Source: an uncultured Micrococcales bacterium (GTDB lineage: Bacteria > Actinomycetota > Actinomycetes > Actinomycetales > Microbacteriaceae). Taken from it: a stretch of DNA of 18,966 bases. Made by a program: the position numbers and the translations under genes. The notes below the pieces were generated by a model, which worked only from the letters and a program-made list of their open reading frames with translations, did no database searches and was not told where the DNA came from. Location of the stretch: the NCBI GenBank assembly GCA_903866485.1, contig CAIPNT010000138.1, positions 1 to 18,966 of the forward strand, written 5' to 3'. The stretch's first letter is position 1. Each line of letters begins with the position of its first letter. This document shows, piece by piece, positions 1-7,749 of this stretch.

Positions 1-2
1 GC

Positions 3-290
3 TCGGATGCGATTGCCGACTGGCCAATCTTGAACGCGATGCTGAACGTTGCATCCGGAGCCTCCTGGGTTTCACTGCACCACGGCGGCGGTGTTGGCAT
101 GGGTCGTTCGATTCACGCCGGCCAGGTCATCGTTGCTGATGGAACGGCATTGGCTGCCGAGAAGATCAACCGCGTGCTCACCAACGACCCTGGCATGGGT
201 GTGATTCGCCACGTCGACGCCGGATATGACATCGCTAAGGAAGTGGCTCGCACCAAGCACGTGCACGTGCCGATGCTCGACATCGCATAG
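3..290 (+). CDS. hutU: Urocanate hydratase, C-terminal part (gene cut by window edge)
   Basis: Urocanase converts urocanate to 4-imidazolone-5-propionate, the second step of histidine degradation, using tightly bound NAD+. Only about the last 95 residues are present; the reading frame is open from base 3 to the TAG at 288-290. The visible stretch carries strongly conserved urocanase C-terminal motifs: [13 protein letters not shown], then [11 protein letters not shown], then VIVADGTA, then [16 protein letters not shown]. The gene is first in the visible hut run and is followed after only 9 bases by hutI, so they are surely co-transcribed. Nothing is broken in the visible part; the N-terminal NAD-binding region lies outside the window. 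Confidence 0.96.
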   Translation, partial: SDAIADWPILNAMLNVASGASWVSLHHGGGVGMGRSIHAGQVIVADGTALAAEKINRVLTNDPGMGVIRHVDAGYDIAKEVARTKHVHVPMLDIA

Positions 291-299
291 GTTCGTTTT

Positions 300-1517
300 G
301 TGAGCAGCATCTCATTTGCCAACATCGGGTCACTCGTCACCAATGACGAGACGCTCGGCACAGGCAAAATCGGCGAGCTAGGTGGTTCAGGGCTTCAAAG
401 CGCGGGCATGGTCATCGACAACGGTCGCGTGACCTGGGTAGGCAATAGTGCCGATCTGCCTGACGCAGATTCTCGCGTGGATGTTGGTGGCCAAGCAATA
501 ATCCCAGGCTTTGTTGACTCGCATGCTCACCTGATGTTTGCCGGCGATCGCGCTGCAGAATTCAGCGCACGGATGCAGGGCAAGCCTTACTCTGCCGGTG
601 GAATCAAGACCACGGTTTCGGCCACTCGTGCTGCCAGCGACGATGAGTTGACGGCAAACCTGCGTCGACTGGTTGCAGAGTTGCATGCCAGCGGAATCAC
701 AACCTTCGAAACCAAGAGTGGTTATGGGCTGACGGTCGAAGATGAAACGCGAGCGCTTCGCATCGCTGCCGCGCATACTGACGAAACCACATTCTTAGGC
801 GCTCACGTGGTTCCTGCAGAATTCGCCGAACGTGGCCAAACAGGCGCTGACGAATACGTCGCCCTAGTGGTGGGTGAAATGTTGGCAGGCGCCGCCGAGC
901 ACGCCAAATGGATTGACGTCTTCTGCGACCGCGGCGCATTCAATCTAGACCAAGCCCGAGAGATCCTTACCGCCGGAATTGCCGCAGGATTGGCTCCGCG
1001 AATGCATGCCAACCAACTCGAGAACATCGGTGCAATCGAACTGGCTGTTGAACTCGACTGCGCTTCGGCCGACCACTGCACCCACCTATCCGAAAGCGAC
1101 ATCGAGTTGCTGGCCGGCTCAAACACCGTCGCAACTCTGCTGCCGGGTGCCGAATTCTCAACCCGTTCGCCTTACCCAGATGCACGCAGACTAATCGATG
1201 CCGGGGCAACCGTGGCACTGGCAACTGACTGCAACCCTGGCTCGAGCTACACGACATCCATGCCATTTTGCATTGCTGTCGCGGTTCGCGACATGGGCAT
1301 GAGCCCAGACGAGGCGCTTTGGTCGGCAACGGCCGGCGGTGCTGCTGCACTGCGCCGCAAAGATGTCGGCCACCTCGGTCTCGGCGCTGCCGCCGATTTT
1401 GTCATTCTCAACGCACCATCTCACCAACACCTCGCCTACCGCCCGGGTGTGAACCTCATCGGTCAAACCTGGCGCAACGGCAAACCAATCGAAATGCAAG
1501 GGCACTCACATGAATAA
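300..1517 (+). CDS. hutI: Imidazolonepropionase
   Basis: Hydrolyses 4-imidazolone-5-propionate to N-formimino-L-glutamate, third step of histidine breakdown; a cytosolic, metal-dependent amidohydrolase-fold enzyme. Of 405 residues, the metal-binding HAH of [14 protein letters not shown] is at H75/H77, a further His is H236 in MHANQL, H259 lies in SADHCTHL and the catalytic-type Asp is D310 in [11 protein letters not shown]. Length is normal for the family. The start is a GTG at 300, nine bases after the hutU stop, without a clear ribosome binding site; the next in-frame methionine (residue 37) is too far in to be the start. The 3' end overlaps the hutH start by 8 bases, indicating translational coupling. 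Confidence 0.95.
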   Translation: MSSISFANIGSLVTNDETLGTGKIGELGGSGLQSAGMVIDNGRVTWVGNSADLPDADSRVDVGGQAIIPGFVDSHAHLMFAGDRAAEFSARMQGKPYSAGGIKTTVSATRAASDDELTANLRRLVAELHASGITTFETKSGYGLTVEDETRALRIAAAHTDETTFLGAHVVPAEFAERGQTGADEYVALVVGEMLAGAAEHAKWIDVFCDRGAFNLDQAREILTAGIAAGLAPRMHANQLENIGAIELAVELDCASADHCTHLSESDIELLAGSNTVATLLPGAEFSTRSPYPDARRLIDAGATVALATDCNPGSSYTTSMPFCIAVAVRDMGMSPDEALWSATAGGAAALRRKDVGHLGLGAAADFVILNAPSHQHLAYRPGVNLIGQTWRNGKPIEMQGHSHE

Positions 1518-3009
1518 TCAGACCGTCACCATCAATTCAGCCGGGATGACCGCTGCCGATGTGATTGCCGTCGCGCGCCACGATGCCAAGATCGTGCTCT
1601 CGTCTGAGGCGTTGGCCGGTATGGCCAAGACTCGCGCTCACATTGAGGCGCTGGCCAGTGGTGAAACTCCGGTCTATGGCATCTCGACCGGTTTTGGAGC
1701 TCTCGCAAACCGCCACATTGCAATCGAAGACCGCGTGCAGCTGCAGAAGTCGCTCGTTCGCTCGCACGCCGCCGGCATGGGGGCACCTGTCGAACGCGAG
1801 GTCGTTCGAGCGCTAATGCTGCTTCGCCTCAAGACACTGGCCAGTGGTCGAACCGGAGCCCGACCTGTGGTTGCCGAAACCATGGCGGCTATCTTGAACG
1901 CCGGAATCACCCCCTATGTTCACGAATATGGCTCCCTCGGTTGCTCTGGCGACCTTGCCCCTCTCGCTCACTGCGCCCTGGTCATCATGGGTGAGGGTCG
2001 CGCTTTCGACTCACACGGAGTCGAGCGCCCGGTGGCTGATTTGCTGGCCGAGGCCGGCATCGCTGCGGTTGAACTGCGCGAAAAAGAGGGCCTGGCACTA
2101 ATTAATGGCACGGATGGCATGCTCGGCATGGCCATCCTGGCAATCGCAGATCTTGAGCGCTTGGCCGACTATGCCGACGTGATTGCTGCGATGAGTGTCG
2201 AGGGTTTGATGGGCACCGATCAGGTGTTCCGCGCCGAACTGCACCATGACCTGCGACCACACCCTGGTCAGGCAACCAGTGCGGCCAACATGTTCAACGC
2301 GATGGCCGGTTCGGCGATCGTGGCGTCGCACCGCGTAGGTGACGACAAGGTTCAAGACGCATACTCGCTTCGCTGCGCACCCCAGGTGACCGGCGGCCTT
2401 CGTGACACCATCAGCTATGCGTCGATGGTTGCCGGTCGAGAACTTGCTGCCGCGATTGATAACCCGGTAGTGCTCGAGTCGGGCGAGGTCACCTCGAACG
2501 GAAACTTCCACGGCGCTCCGATCGCTTACATTCTCGACTTCTTGGCCATCCCAGCGACCGATCTAGGTTCAATGTCTGAGCGTCGCACAGACAGGATGCT
2601 AGACAAGAACCGCTCATCTGGGCTCACCCCGTTCTTGGCGCACGATGCCGGCGTCGACAGCGGCCTGATGATTGCTCAGTACACTCAAGCCGGTTTGGTG
2701 TCTGAGAACAAGCGCCTGGCAAACCCTGCTTCGGTAGACAGCATCCCTTCGTCGGCGATGCAAGAAGACCACGTATCAATGGGCTGGCATGCCGGTCGCA
2801 AACTTCGCAAGATTGTTGATAACTTGCGCATGATTTTGGCTGTGGAATTGACCGCTGCCTCGCGCGCGGTTGAGTCACGCGCACCTCACGCACCGGCGCC
2901 GGTGACCGGCGCACTCATTGCCCGGCTGCGCGAGGTTGTGCCTGGCAACGGTCCAGACCGCTTCTTGGCTCCAGAGCTTGAAGCGGCCGCGGAATTGTTA
3001 AAGCACTAG
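1510..3009 (+). CDS. hutH: Histidine ammonia-lyase (histidase)
   Basis: Removes ammonia from L-histidine to give urocanate, the entry step of the hut pathway; a cytosolic homotetramer in known members. The 499 residues show the family landmarks: Y56 in YGISTGFG, H86 in SLVRSHAAG, and the loop [14 protein letters not shown] that forms the MIO electrophile. The triad here is C145-S146-G147 rather than the more common Ala-Ser-Gly; I checked the codons (tgc tct ggc). To my knowledge Cys-Ser-Gly is a known actinobacterial variant. The [12 protein letters not shown] motif near the C-terminus is intact. The ATG start lies inside the end of hutI (8-base overlap), and hutG follows after 15 bases. Confidence 0.97.
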   Translation: MNNQTVTINSAGMTAADVIAVARHDAKIVLSSEALAGMAKTRAHIEALASGETPVYGISTGFGALANRHIAIEDRVQLQKSLVRSHAAGMGAPVEREVVRALMLLRLKTLASGRTGARPVVAETMAAILNAGITPYVHEYGSLGCSGDLAPLAHCALVIMGEGRAFDSHGVERPVADLLAEAGIAAVELREKEGLALINGTDGMLGMAILAIADLERLADYADVIAAMSVEGLMGTDQVFRAELHHDLRPHPGQATSAANMFNAMAGSAIVASHRVGDDKVQDAYSLRCAPQVTGGLRDTISYASMVAGRELAAAIDNPVVLESGEVTSNGNFHGAPIAYILDFLAIPATDLGSMSERRTDRMLDKNRSSGLTPFLAHDAGVDSGLMIAQYTQAGLVSENKRLANPASVDSIPSSAMQEDHVSMGWHAGRKLRKIVDNLRMILAVELTAASRAVESRAPHAPAPVTGALIARLREVVPGNGPDRFLAPELEAAAELLKH

Positions 3010-3024
3010 AGAATCGAGCCACCG

Positions 3025-3948
3025 ATGTCGGCACCCAAAGAAGACCTGCTCTGGCCTCGAGCTTCGGCTTGGCTGCGGCCGATAGCCACCGCACCTAACC
3101 GTGATGCAGCAACATTTGACCTATCTCTGATGGGCATTCCTGCTCACCTGACCTCTATCTCACCGACCAATGCGCACACCACTCCGGCCGCCATCCGTGC
3201 CGCGCTTGCGCGCTATTCGACCTTCAACTGGTCAATCGGGCAGGATGTGTCGAGTCTGTCATTCGCCGATTTTGGCGATGTGGTCGAGCCCGACTCAGAG
3301 GCCGGCGAAGCACGCACTGTTTCGTTGGCGACCGAGCTGGCCGCTCGCTCGGGTCTCGCAATCGGTCTTGGCGGGGACAATTCGGTTACCTTTGCGATGG
3401 CCAAAGGTGTTTTTGGCAACACGGTCGATAGCGCCGGCCTAATCACCCTGGATGCCCACCACGATCTTCGCGACGGCATAAGCAACGGTTCGCCAGTGCG
3501 ACGCCTGGTCGACGAAGCCGGTCTAGATGGCCGCCGCATCGTGCAGATCGGCATTGCCGACTTCTCAAACTCCCCGGCATATGCGGCCCGCGCCAAAGAA
3601 CTTGGCATTCACGTGATTGCAAGATCACAGCTGCGAAACCGTCCGTTGGCCGATGTCATGGCCGAGGCAGTCGCAATTGCTGGCTCGGCCGGCGGGCCAA
3701 TCCATGTCGATTTTGATGTGGATGTGTGTGATCGCGGCGCTGTGCCGGGCTGTCCGGCCGCCGCGCCTGGAGGGCTAAGCGCTGACCAGTTCAGGCAACT
3801 GGCCTTCGAAGTTGGTCGATATTCTCAGGTTAAGTCGGTTGACTTCACCGAGATTGACGCCAGCATCGACTCGGCTGATGGCCGAACGGTGCGGTTGGCT
3901 GCACTCGCCATTCTTGAGGTTGCTGCCGGTCGCCTCAGCCGCATTTAG
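3025..3948 (+). CDS. hutG: Formimidoylglutamase
   Basis: Hydrolyses N-formimino-L-glutamate to L-glutamate and formamide, the last hut step in the four-gene route. It is a 307-residue ureohydrolase (arginase/agmatinase fold) with a binuclear Mn site. Metal-binding motifs visible: GLGGDNS at 114-120, DAHHD at 143-147, the Asp cluster DVD at 231-233 followed by PGCPAAAPGG, and a distal EID. Position 119 is Asn where arginases have His (GGDH); from memory the Bacillus subtilis type HutG has the same Asn, so I read this as a subfamily trait, not damage. Substrate assignment rests on the hut operon context as much as on sequence. It ends the operon; no obvious hairpin terminator follows. Confidence 0.92.
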   Translation: MSAPKEDLLWPRASAWLRPIATAPNRDAATFDLSLMGIPAHLTSISPTNAHTTPAAIRAALARYSTFNWSIGQDVSSLSFADFGDVVEPDSEAGEARTVSLATELAARSGLAIGLGGDNSVTFAMAKGVFGNTVDSAGLITLDAHHDLRDGISNGSPVRRLVDEAGLDGRRIVQIGIADFSNSPAYAARAKELGIHVIARSQLRNRPLADVMAEAVAIAGSAGGPIHVDFDVDVCDRGAVPGCPAAAPGGLSADQFRQLAFEVGRYSQVKSVDFTEIDASIDSADGRTVRLAALAILEVAAGRLSRI

Positions 3949-4002
3949 ATGTTCTAGAAGAACCGGTCTTTCTCTGTTGGCAAGAACTAACTTGTTTGTC
4001 GA

Positions 4003-4032
4003 TTGATTTGAAATAGCAATAATTACTAGACT
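4003..4032 (+). promoter_or_regulatory. Candidate promoter before the small unknown gene
   Basis: A -35-like TTGATT (4003-4008) and a -10-like TAGACT (4027-4032, fits TANNNT) are separated by 18 bases. Transcription would begin near 4038-4040, exactly at the left end of the 18-bp palindrome. Called by eye; the surrounding stretch is clearly AT-rich compared with the flanking genes. Confidence 0.5.
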
Positions 4033-4037
4033 GACTT

Positions 4038-4055
4038 TGTTCCCATATGGGAACA
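4038..4055. promoter_or_regulatory. Perfect 18-bp palindrome, probable operator
   Basis: The sequence TGTTCCCATATGGGAACA equals its own reverse complement over all 18 bases, with the centre between 4046 and 4047. It lies immediately after the candidate -10 box, over the expected transcription start, which is a classical repressor position. There is no loop, so a dimeric DNA-binding protein fits better than an RNA hairpin. The nearest candidate partner is the small XRE-type regulator encoded convergently at 4324-4593, but nothing in the sequence proves that link. Confidence 0.65.
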
Positions 4056-4080
4056 GCACAAAGGCTGTGCCCAGTGAAGC

Positions 4081-4088
4081 GGAGGTGA
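4081..4088 (+). promoter_or_regulatory. Unusually strong ribosome binding site that points to a CTG start
   Basis: GGAGGTGA (continuing as TT) is an uninterrupted match to the complement of the 16S rRNA 3' end. The distance from GGAGG (4081-4085) to the CTG at 4094 is 8 bases, ideal spacing. The GTG codons at 4067 and 4085 lie before or inside this site and so cannot use it. Confidence 0.55.
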
Positions 4089-4093
4089 TTGAG

Positions 4094-4327
4094 CTGGAGA
4101 TTCTCGCCACCTACGATGCCATTAGCCCCAGGGTCGAGCGGCTAGCTAACAGTGACCTTCGTGTTGTGATTCACTTTGGCCACACCAGCGTCGACATAAT
4201 CGACCACTGCCGCGGCGAGCTTTCGGTAGAAGACTTGGCCGAGCTGATCGACCTTTGGGCAAATCCAGACTGCAAGCGTGAATACGTTGATCTGCCCGAG
4301 GGGTTGTTGGTTAAAAGAACCGTCTAG
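4094..4327 (+). CDS. Small unknown protein, probable CTG start
   Basis: I do not recognise the family. From the CTG at 4094 the product is 77 residues, beginning (M)EILATYDAISPRVERL, with a middle strand-rich part (RVVIHFGHTSVDII) and an acidic helix-like part (GELSVEDLAELIDLW); no signal peptide or membrane segment. The frame stays open upstream with alternative starts GTG 4085, GTG 4067 and TTG 4037, and an automatic caller would probably choose one of these, because there is no ATG. I prefer CTG because of the near-perfect ribosome binding site 8 bases before it, and because TTG 4037 would lie at or before the expected transcript start. The stop overlaps the stop of the convergent XRE gene by 4 bases. 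An operator-like palindrome upstream suggests tight regulation. Confidence 0.6.
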   Translation: MEILATYDAISPRVERLANSDLRVVIHFGHTSVDIIDHCRGELSVEDLAELIDLWANPDCKREYVDLPEGLLVKRTV

Positions 4328-4593
4328 TCGAGCTCTGGGCCCGACCACTCAATTGCGCCAAGCGCCTGAAGCAACTCTTGTGGCGAGACCTCTAACGCCT
4401 CACAGTAGGCGCTAATTTTGCCCGCAGGCAACTGCCGTTCGCGATGAAAATAGCGGCTGAGTGAAGACTTTGCAAAACCATGTTTGTTGGCAAACTCATT
4501 CATCGATGCGTGGCCAAGGTGGGTCAACCGGTTTTGAAACCACTGCCAACTGTCCACTGCCACTGCCGGTGAAGACTGGCGCTGCTCGGTCAT
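4324..4593 (-). CDS. Small XRE-type helix-turn-helix regulator
   Basis: An 89-residue protein whose central part (about residues 17-78) fits the Cro/C1/XRE DNA-binding fold: MNEFANKHGFAKSSLSRYF gives helix 2, turn and recognition helix (31-49), followed by LPAGKISAYCEALEVSPQELLQAL, the typical helices 4-5. There is no sensor or enzyme domain, so it is a stand-alone regulator or an antitoxin-like protein. I start it at the ATG at 4593, preceded by AAGGA with 7-8 bases spacing; a TTG nine codons upstream (4620) is possible but lacks a site. It converges on the small unknown gene with a 4-base overlap of stops. It could bind the palindrome at 4038-4055 (inference only). An unrelated phage-like origin cannot be excluded. 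Confidence 0.75.
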   Translation of the reverse strand: MTEQRQSSPAVAVDSWQWFQNRLTHLGHASMNEFANKHGFAKSSLSRYFHRERQLPAGKISAYCEALEVSPQELLQALGAIEWSGPELD

Positions 4594-4637
4594 TTTCTCG
4601 TTCCTTGTGCGTATCCCCAAGAAAGATTTTAACGGCG

Positions 4638-5300
4638 CTAGAGCGAACGTTCTGCCAACACCTGATTGAAGGCGTTTACGAAAACATCCGGATTTTGCGC
4701 CCCCGAGACAGCATATTTCGAATCGATCACAAAAAACGGAACACCGCTGATGCCGTAAGCCCGAGCCTGTTCAAGATCAGCCTCGAACTGCGGCAAGAAT
4801 TCTGCCGCTTGCAAGACTCTAGTGACCTCTGCACTATCGAGCCCAACCTGGGCCGCCAACTTGGCCAAGACATCGACGCGACCAACGTGCAACGCCTCAA
4901 CAAAATGCGCCGACATGATGCGCTCTTTCATTTCAGCCTGCTTGCCTTGAGTCTTTGCATACTGAAGCAATTGGTGGGCAAGAACGGTGTTGGTCATGTG
5001 CATGTGTTGCATGTCATATTTCAACCCCACCGATGCAGCGATGCCGGCCAGGCGCTCGGTCATCTGAACCACCTGGTCTCGAGGCATGCCCTTGTGCTCG
5101 GCTAGATAATCGGTTTGGCTGCCCTCATAGTCAACTGGCATATCTGGGTTTAGCAAGAACGAGTGATATTCAACCTCGATGGGCACCGAGCCCAGCTGCT
5201 GAGTGAAGACGGTGATGGCGTTCTCGAGCTTTCGCTTGCCTATGTAGCACCAGGGGCACGCAACATCAGACCAGATGTCTACTTTGATTGGTTGAGTCAT
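4638..5300 (-). CDS. FrnE-like DsbA-family dithiol oxidoreductase
   Basis: A 220-residue thioredoxin-fold protein of the DsbA/FrnE type, cytosolic since no signal peptide is present. The redox motif C15-P-W-C18 follows directly after the first strand (VDIWSDVACPWCYIG), the helical insertion lies in the middle, and GVPFFVIDSKY near the C-terminus supplies the cis-proline loop. Members handle disulfide exchange, isomerisation of polyketide intermediates or oxidative stress; the substrate here is unknown. The ATG at 5300 matches the usual family N-terminus; a GTG at 5318 overlaps the GH31 stop (GTGA) and would add six residues. Either way it is the second gene of an operon with the alpha-glucosidase, although no functional tie is obvious. 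Confidence 0.9.
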   Translation of the reverse strand: MTQPIKVDIWSDVACPWCYIGKRKLENAITVFTQQLGSVPIEVEYHSFLLNPDMPVDYEGSQTDYLAEHKGMPRDQVVQMTERLAGIAASVGLKYDMQHMHMTNTVLAHQLLQYAKTQGKQAEMKERIMSAHFVEALHVGRVDVLAKLAAQVGLDSAEVTRVLQAAEFLPQFEADLEQARAYGISGVPFFVIDSKYAVSGAQNPDVFVNAFNQVLAERSL

Positions 5301-5314
5301 GTTGTTCTTCAACC

Positions 5315-7690
5315 TCACAGCGAGACTGAAAAGTCCTCTGCGCTATTCGAAATGCGTTGGCGTTTTAGGTTGCGCAAATCGTCGGTGTGCCATACGATTT
5401 CAAACTCGCTGCGGGCAAATTCAGCAAAGCCACTGCCCTTCGAATTGCCCAAAAGCGTCACAACATCGCCCTCGCGCTTCAATGTGAACTCGGTGCGCAC
5501 ACGATTTTCATTGAGGGCCGCATAGGTCAAGCCGTCATCCTCTTGCATAGCACTAACCCACTGACCAGACTCGTTTGGCACAAAGACGTGCAACTCGATC
5601 GAGGTTGGCGCCAAGCCATCGGTTGACTGCGGCGCCTCGGCCAGCATCGGCACAACGGCTCCGGCGCGAACAAACATCGGGATGTATTCGAGCGGCGCAT
5701 TAGCCACAATGGTTTGACCTCCTAGAAGGCGTTTGCCCTTGTTGAAGCAGAACCACTCGCCCTCGGGCAGATAAACCTCGCGCTCGCGCTGACCGTCTTC
5801 GACCACCGGGGCAATCAACAAGTCTCGGCCAAACAAATACTGATCATCGAGGTTGCGAGCCTTTTCATCGAACTGATAGTCAAAAATGAGTGGTCGCTGA
5901 ATCGGGGCGCCGGTCTCAGATGCGCAGACAAAGGCTGTGTAAATGTATGGCAGCAGGCGATAACGAAGTTCGATGGCCCTGCGAACACCATCGGCTATTT
6001 CATCGCCAAAACTCCACGGATACTGATCGACGGTGCCAGCCATGGTGTGGTTGCGAGCAAACGGGGTGAGCGCCCCATACTGGGTCCAACGCAGCATAAG
6101 CTCTGCGGTCGCATTTTCACCAAAGCCCGCTATGTCTGCTCCAACAAAAGATTGACCCGATATGCTCAAGCCCGCGCCCATCGGAATGCTCATCCAAAGG
6201 TGGTCAAATCGCGACATGTTGTCGCCCATCCAGTTTGCTGCGTAGCGCTGAATGCCAGGTGAACCAGCACGCGACAGGATGAATGTGCGCAACTCGGGCA
6301 TCGCCGTGATCAAACCCTCGTGGGTGCCCATCGCCATCAACAGCGCATAGGTGTTGTGATAGCGCTCGTGCGAAAACTGCCCGGCGCCAAACAGCATCGA
6401 GTAAGGCTCGATGTCACCAGTGGCCGGCTCATTCATGTCATTCCAGATGCCGGCGAGGCCGCTCTTGACGTGCTCGGCGTTTAGCTCACCCCACCACTTG
6501 CGAGTGCGCTCTTGAACAAAGTCAGGAAACGCTGTGTTGCCGGGCCAAACCTGGCCAATATAGGTTTCTCCAGATTCGGTGGTGGCAAAAACGCCCTTGG
6601 CCAAACCATCGTCATAAACCGCATAGCCAGGTTCGCGCTTTACGCCAGGATCAATAATGGTGATTACACGGATGCCCTGCGCCTTAAGTCGCTCGAGCAT
6701 GCCAGTCACATCCGGATACCGCTCGGTGTTCCAGGTGAACACGCGGTATTCATCCATGTAGTCAATGTCTAGCCAAAGGGTGTCAAGCGGCACTTCTAGC
6801 TCGCGATAGTTCTTAGCCAGCTGCTCAATGTCTGCCTGAACATAGTCTTTCCAACGGCACTGGTGAAAGCCGAGCGCCCACATTGGCGGCAGTTTGGTGC
6901 GACCGGTGAGCCAAGTGTAGTTTTCGAGAATCGAAGACATGGCTGGGCCGGCGAAAACGTATTCACTGTATTGCCCGCCGGTGAAGTTGATTTCATAGGT
7001 GTCGGCGGCGGTGAAGTCATAGAAACTGCGATAGCTGTTGTCGATGAACGAGCCGGCAATTGCCGAGCTGTTGGCATCCTGGTGATAAAAGAAAGGAATT
7101 GAGACGTAATAAGGGTCAAACTCGGTGCTTGTGTTGTCGGCTCGAGGGTCACTTGCCTGCTGAGCCTGGATGAACTCGCCAGAAGAGTTTGGGTTGAGCA
7201 CATCCACATTCCACAACGTGAAATCACGACCGCGGCGGTTGAATGAACCGGTCTTTTCGCCTAGACCGTAAATTGGGTCGAGCTTGCCGATCTTGCGGCG
7301 CAGGCTGAAGCTGTTATTAATAACCGAGTAGGCCTGTGGCTGACCATCGCGATCGTGAGCGGTCTCAAAAATGGCTGAACCATCGGCACGGTAGGCGTTT
7401 AGGGCAAACGGCTGCTTGACCACTTCGAGGGTCATTTCGGTGGTGGTGACGTGAATCTTGTCATTCGACTCAGAAACGTTGAAGTCTTTGAAACCCGTGT
7501 TGGTCTCGGCCGAAATGGCAAAGGTTGGGTTTGAGTCAAACTTTCCACCGCGGCTAATCATCACGCGCATCAGGTCTGGCTTCAGCACGTCAATGGCCAA
7601 AAACTCGGCTTCGAGATGCGCCAAGATGCCGGTTTCGCTCGGTTTAAACGAGGTGACTTTCAAGAAGTTGATCTGCCCAGATTTTTGCAT
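5315..7690 (-). CDS. GH31 family alpha-glucosidase
   Basis: A 791-residue glycoside hydrolase family 31 enzyme that releases alpha-linked sugars, most likely glucose from maltooligosaccharides or isomaltose-type substrates. The order is an N-terminal beta-sandwich (about 1-260, containing YGLGEKTG at 141-148), a TIM barrel and C-terminal beta domains. Catalytic residues are visible: nucleophile D418 in WNDMNEP and acid/base D490 in NWMGDN; substrate-binding LDIDYMD (307-313), FVGADIAGF (515-523) and FARNHT (544-549) are all intact. No signal peptide, so it acts on imported sugar. The ATG at 7690 follows AGGG at suitable spacing and also sits 6 bases after a -10-like TAGGGT. It is divergent from the MFS transporter, a hint that the two may be co-regulated. 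Confidence 0.94.
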   Translation of the reverse strand: MQKSGQINFLKVTSFKPSETGILAHLEAEFLAIDVLKPDLMRVMISRGGKFDSNPTFAISAETNTGFKDFNVSESNDKIHVTTTEMTLEVVKQPFALNAYRADGSAIFETAHDRDGQPQAYSVINNSFSLRRKIGKLDPIYGLGEKTGSFNRRGRDFTLWNVDVLNPNSSGEFIQAQQASDPRADNTSTEFDPYYVSIPFFYHQDANSSAIAGSFIDNSYRSFYDFTAADTYEINFTGGQYSEYVFAGPAMSSILENYTWLTGRTKLPPMWALGFHQCRWKDYVQADIEQLAKNYRELEVPLDTLWLDIDYMDEYRVFTWNTERYPDVTGMLERLKAQGIRVITIIDPGVKREPGYAVYDDGLAKGVFATTESGETYIGQVWPGNTAFPDFVQERTRKWWGELNAEHVKSGLAGIWNDMNEPATGDIEPYSMLFGAGQFSHERYHNTYALLMAMGTHEGLITAMPELRTFILSRAGSPGIQRYAANWMGDNMSRFDHLWMSIPMGAGLSISGQSFVGADIAGFGENATAELMLRWTQYGALTPFARNHTMAGTVDQYPWSFGDEIADGVRRAIELRYRLLPYIYTAFVCASETGAPIQRPLIFDYQFDEKARNLDDQYLFGRDLLIAPVVEDGQREREVYLPEGEWFCFNKGKRLLGGQTIVANAPLEYIPMFVRAGAVVPMLAEAPQSTDGLAPTSIELHVFVPNESGQWVSAMQEDDGLTYAALNENRVRTEFTLKREGDVVTLLGNSKGSGFAEFARSEFEIVWHTDDLRNLKRQRISNSAEDFSVSL

Positions 7691-7696
7691 AGCTAA

Positions 7697-7727
7697 ACCC
7701 TAAGTGCCAAGGGCAAAAAAGTGTCGA
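7697..7727 (-). promoter_or_regulatory. Candidate promoter of the GH31 gene
   Basis: On the minus strand, TCGACA (7722-7727, one change from TTGACA), a 19-base spacer and TAGGGT (7697-7702) are followed by exactly 6 bases and the ATG. Transcription would start at or within a base or two of the start codon, giving a leaderless or near-leaderless mRNA. The AGGG in the same element could alternatively serve as a ribosome binding site. Confidence 0.4.
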
Positions 7728-7737
7728 ACCCAGTGCC

Positions 7738-7743
7738 TAGACT
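7738..7743 (+). promoter_or_regulatory. Candidate -10 box of the MFS gene (leaderless)
   Basis: TAGACT fits the actinobacterial TANNNT -10 motif and ends 6 bases before the ATG at 7750; no purine-rich ribosome binding site occurs between them. No convincing -35 box is seen. It shares the 60-base divergent region with the GH31 promoter. Confidence 0.4.
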
Positions 7744-7749
7744 CAGAAC

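Noticed and set aside
387..776. 129-residue frame antisense to hutI
   Set aside because: Shadow of a strongly supported enzyme gene; no ribosome binding site or family likeness.
3370..3390. HutG GGDN in place of GGDH as a broken metal site
   Set aside because: From memory the Bacillus subtilis type formimidoylglutamase also has Asn here, and all other metal ligands are intact.
3949..4000. Terminator after hutG
   Set aside because: Only weak broken complementarity around ACCGGT; no stem with a T-run.
4461..5105. 214-residue open frame on the + strand
   Set aside because: It is antisense to the clear FrnE-like gene and the XRE gene, and its translation has no domain-like order or good start.
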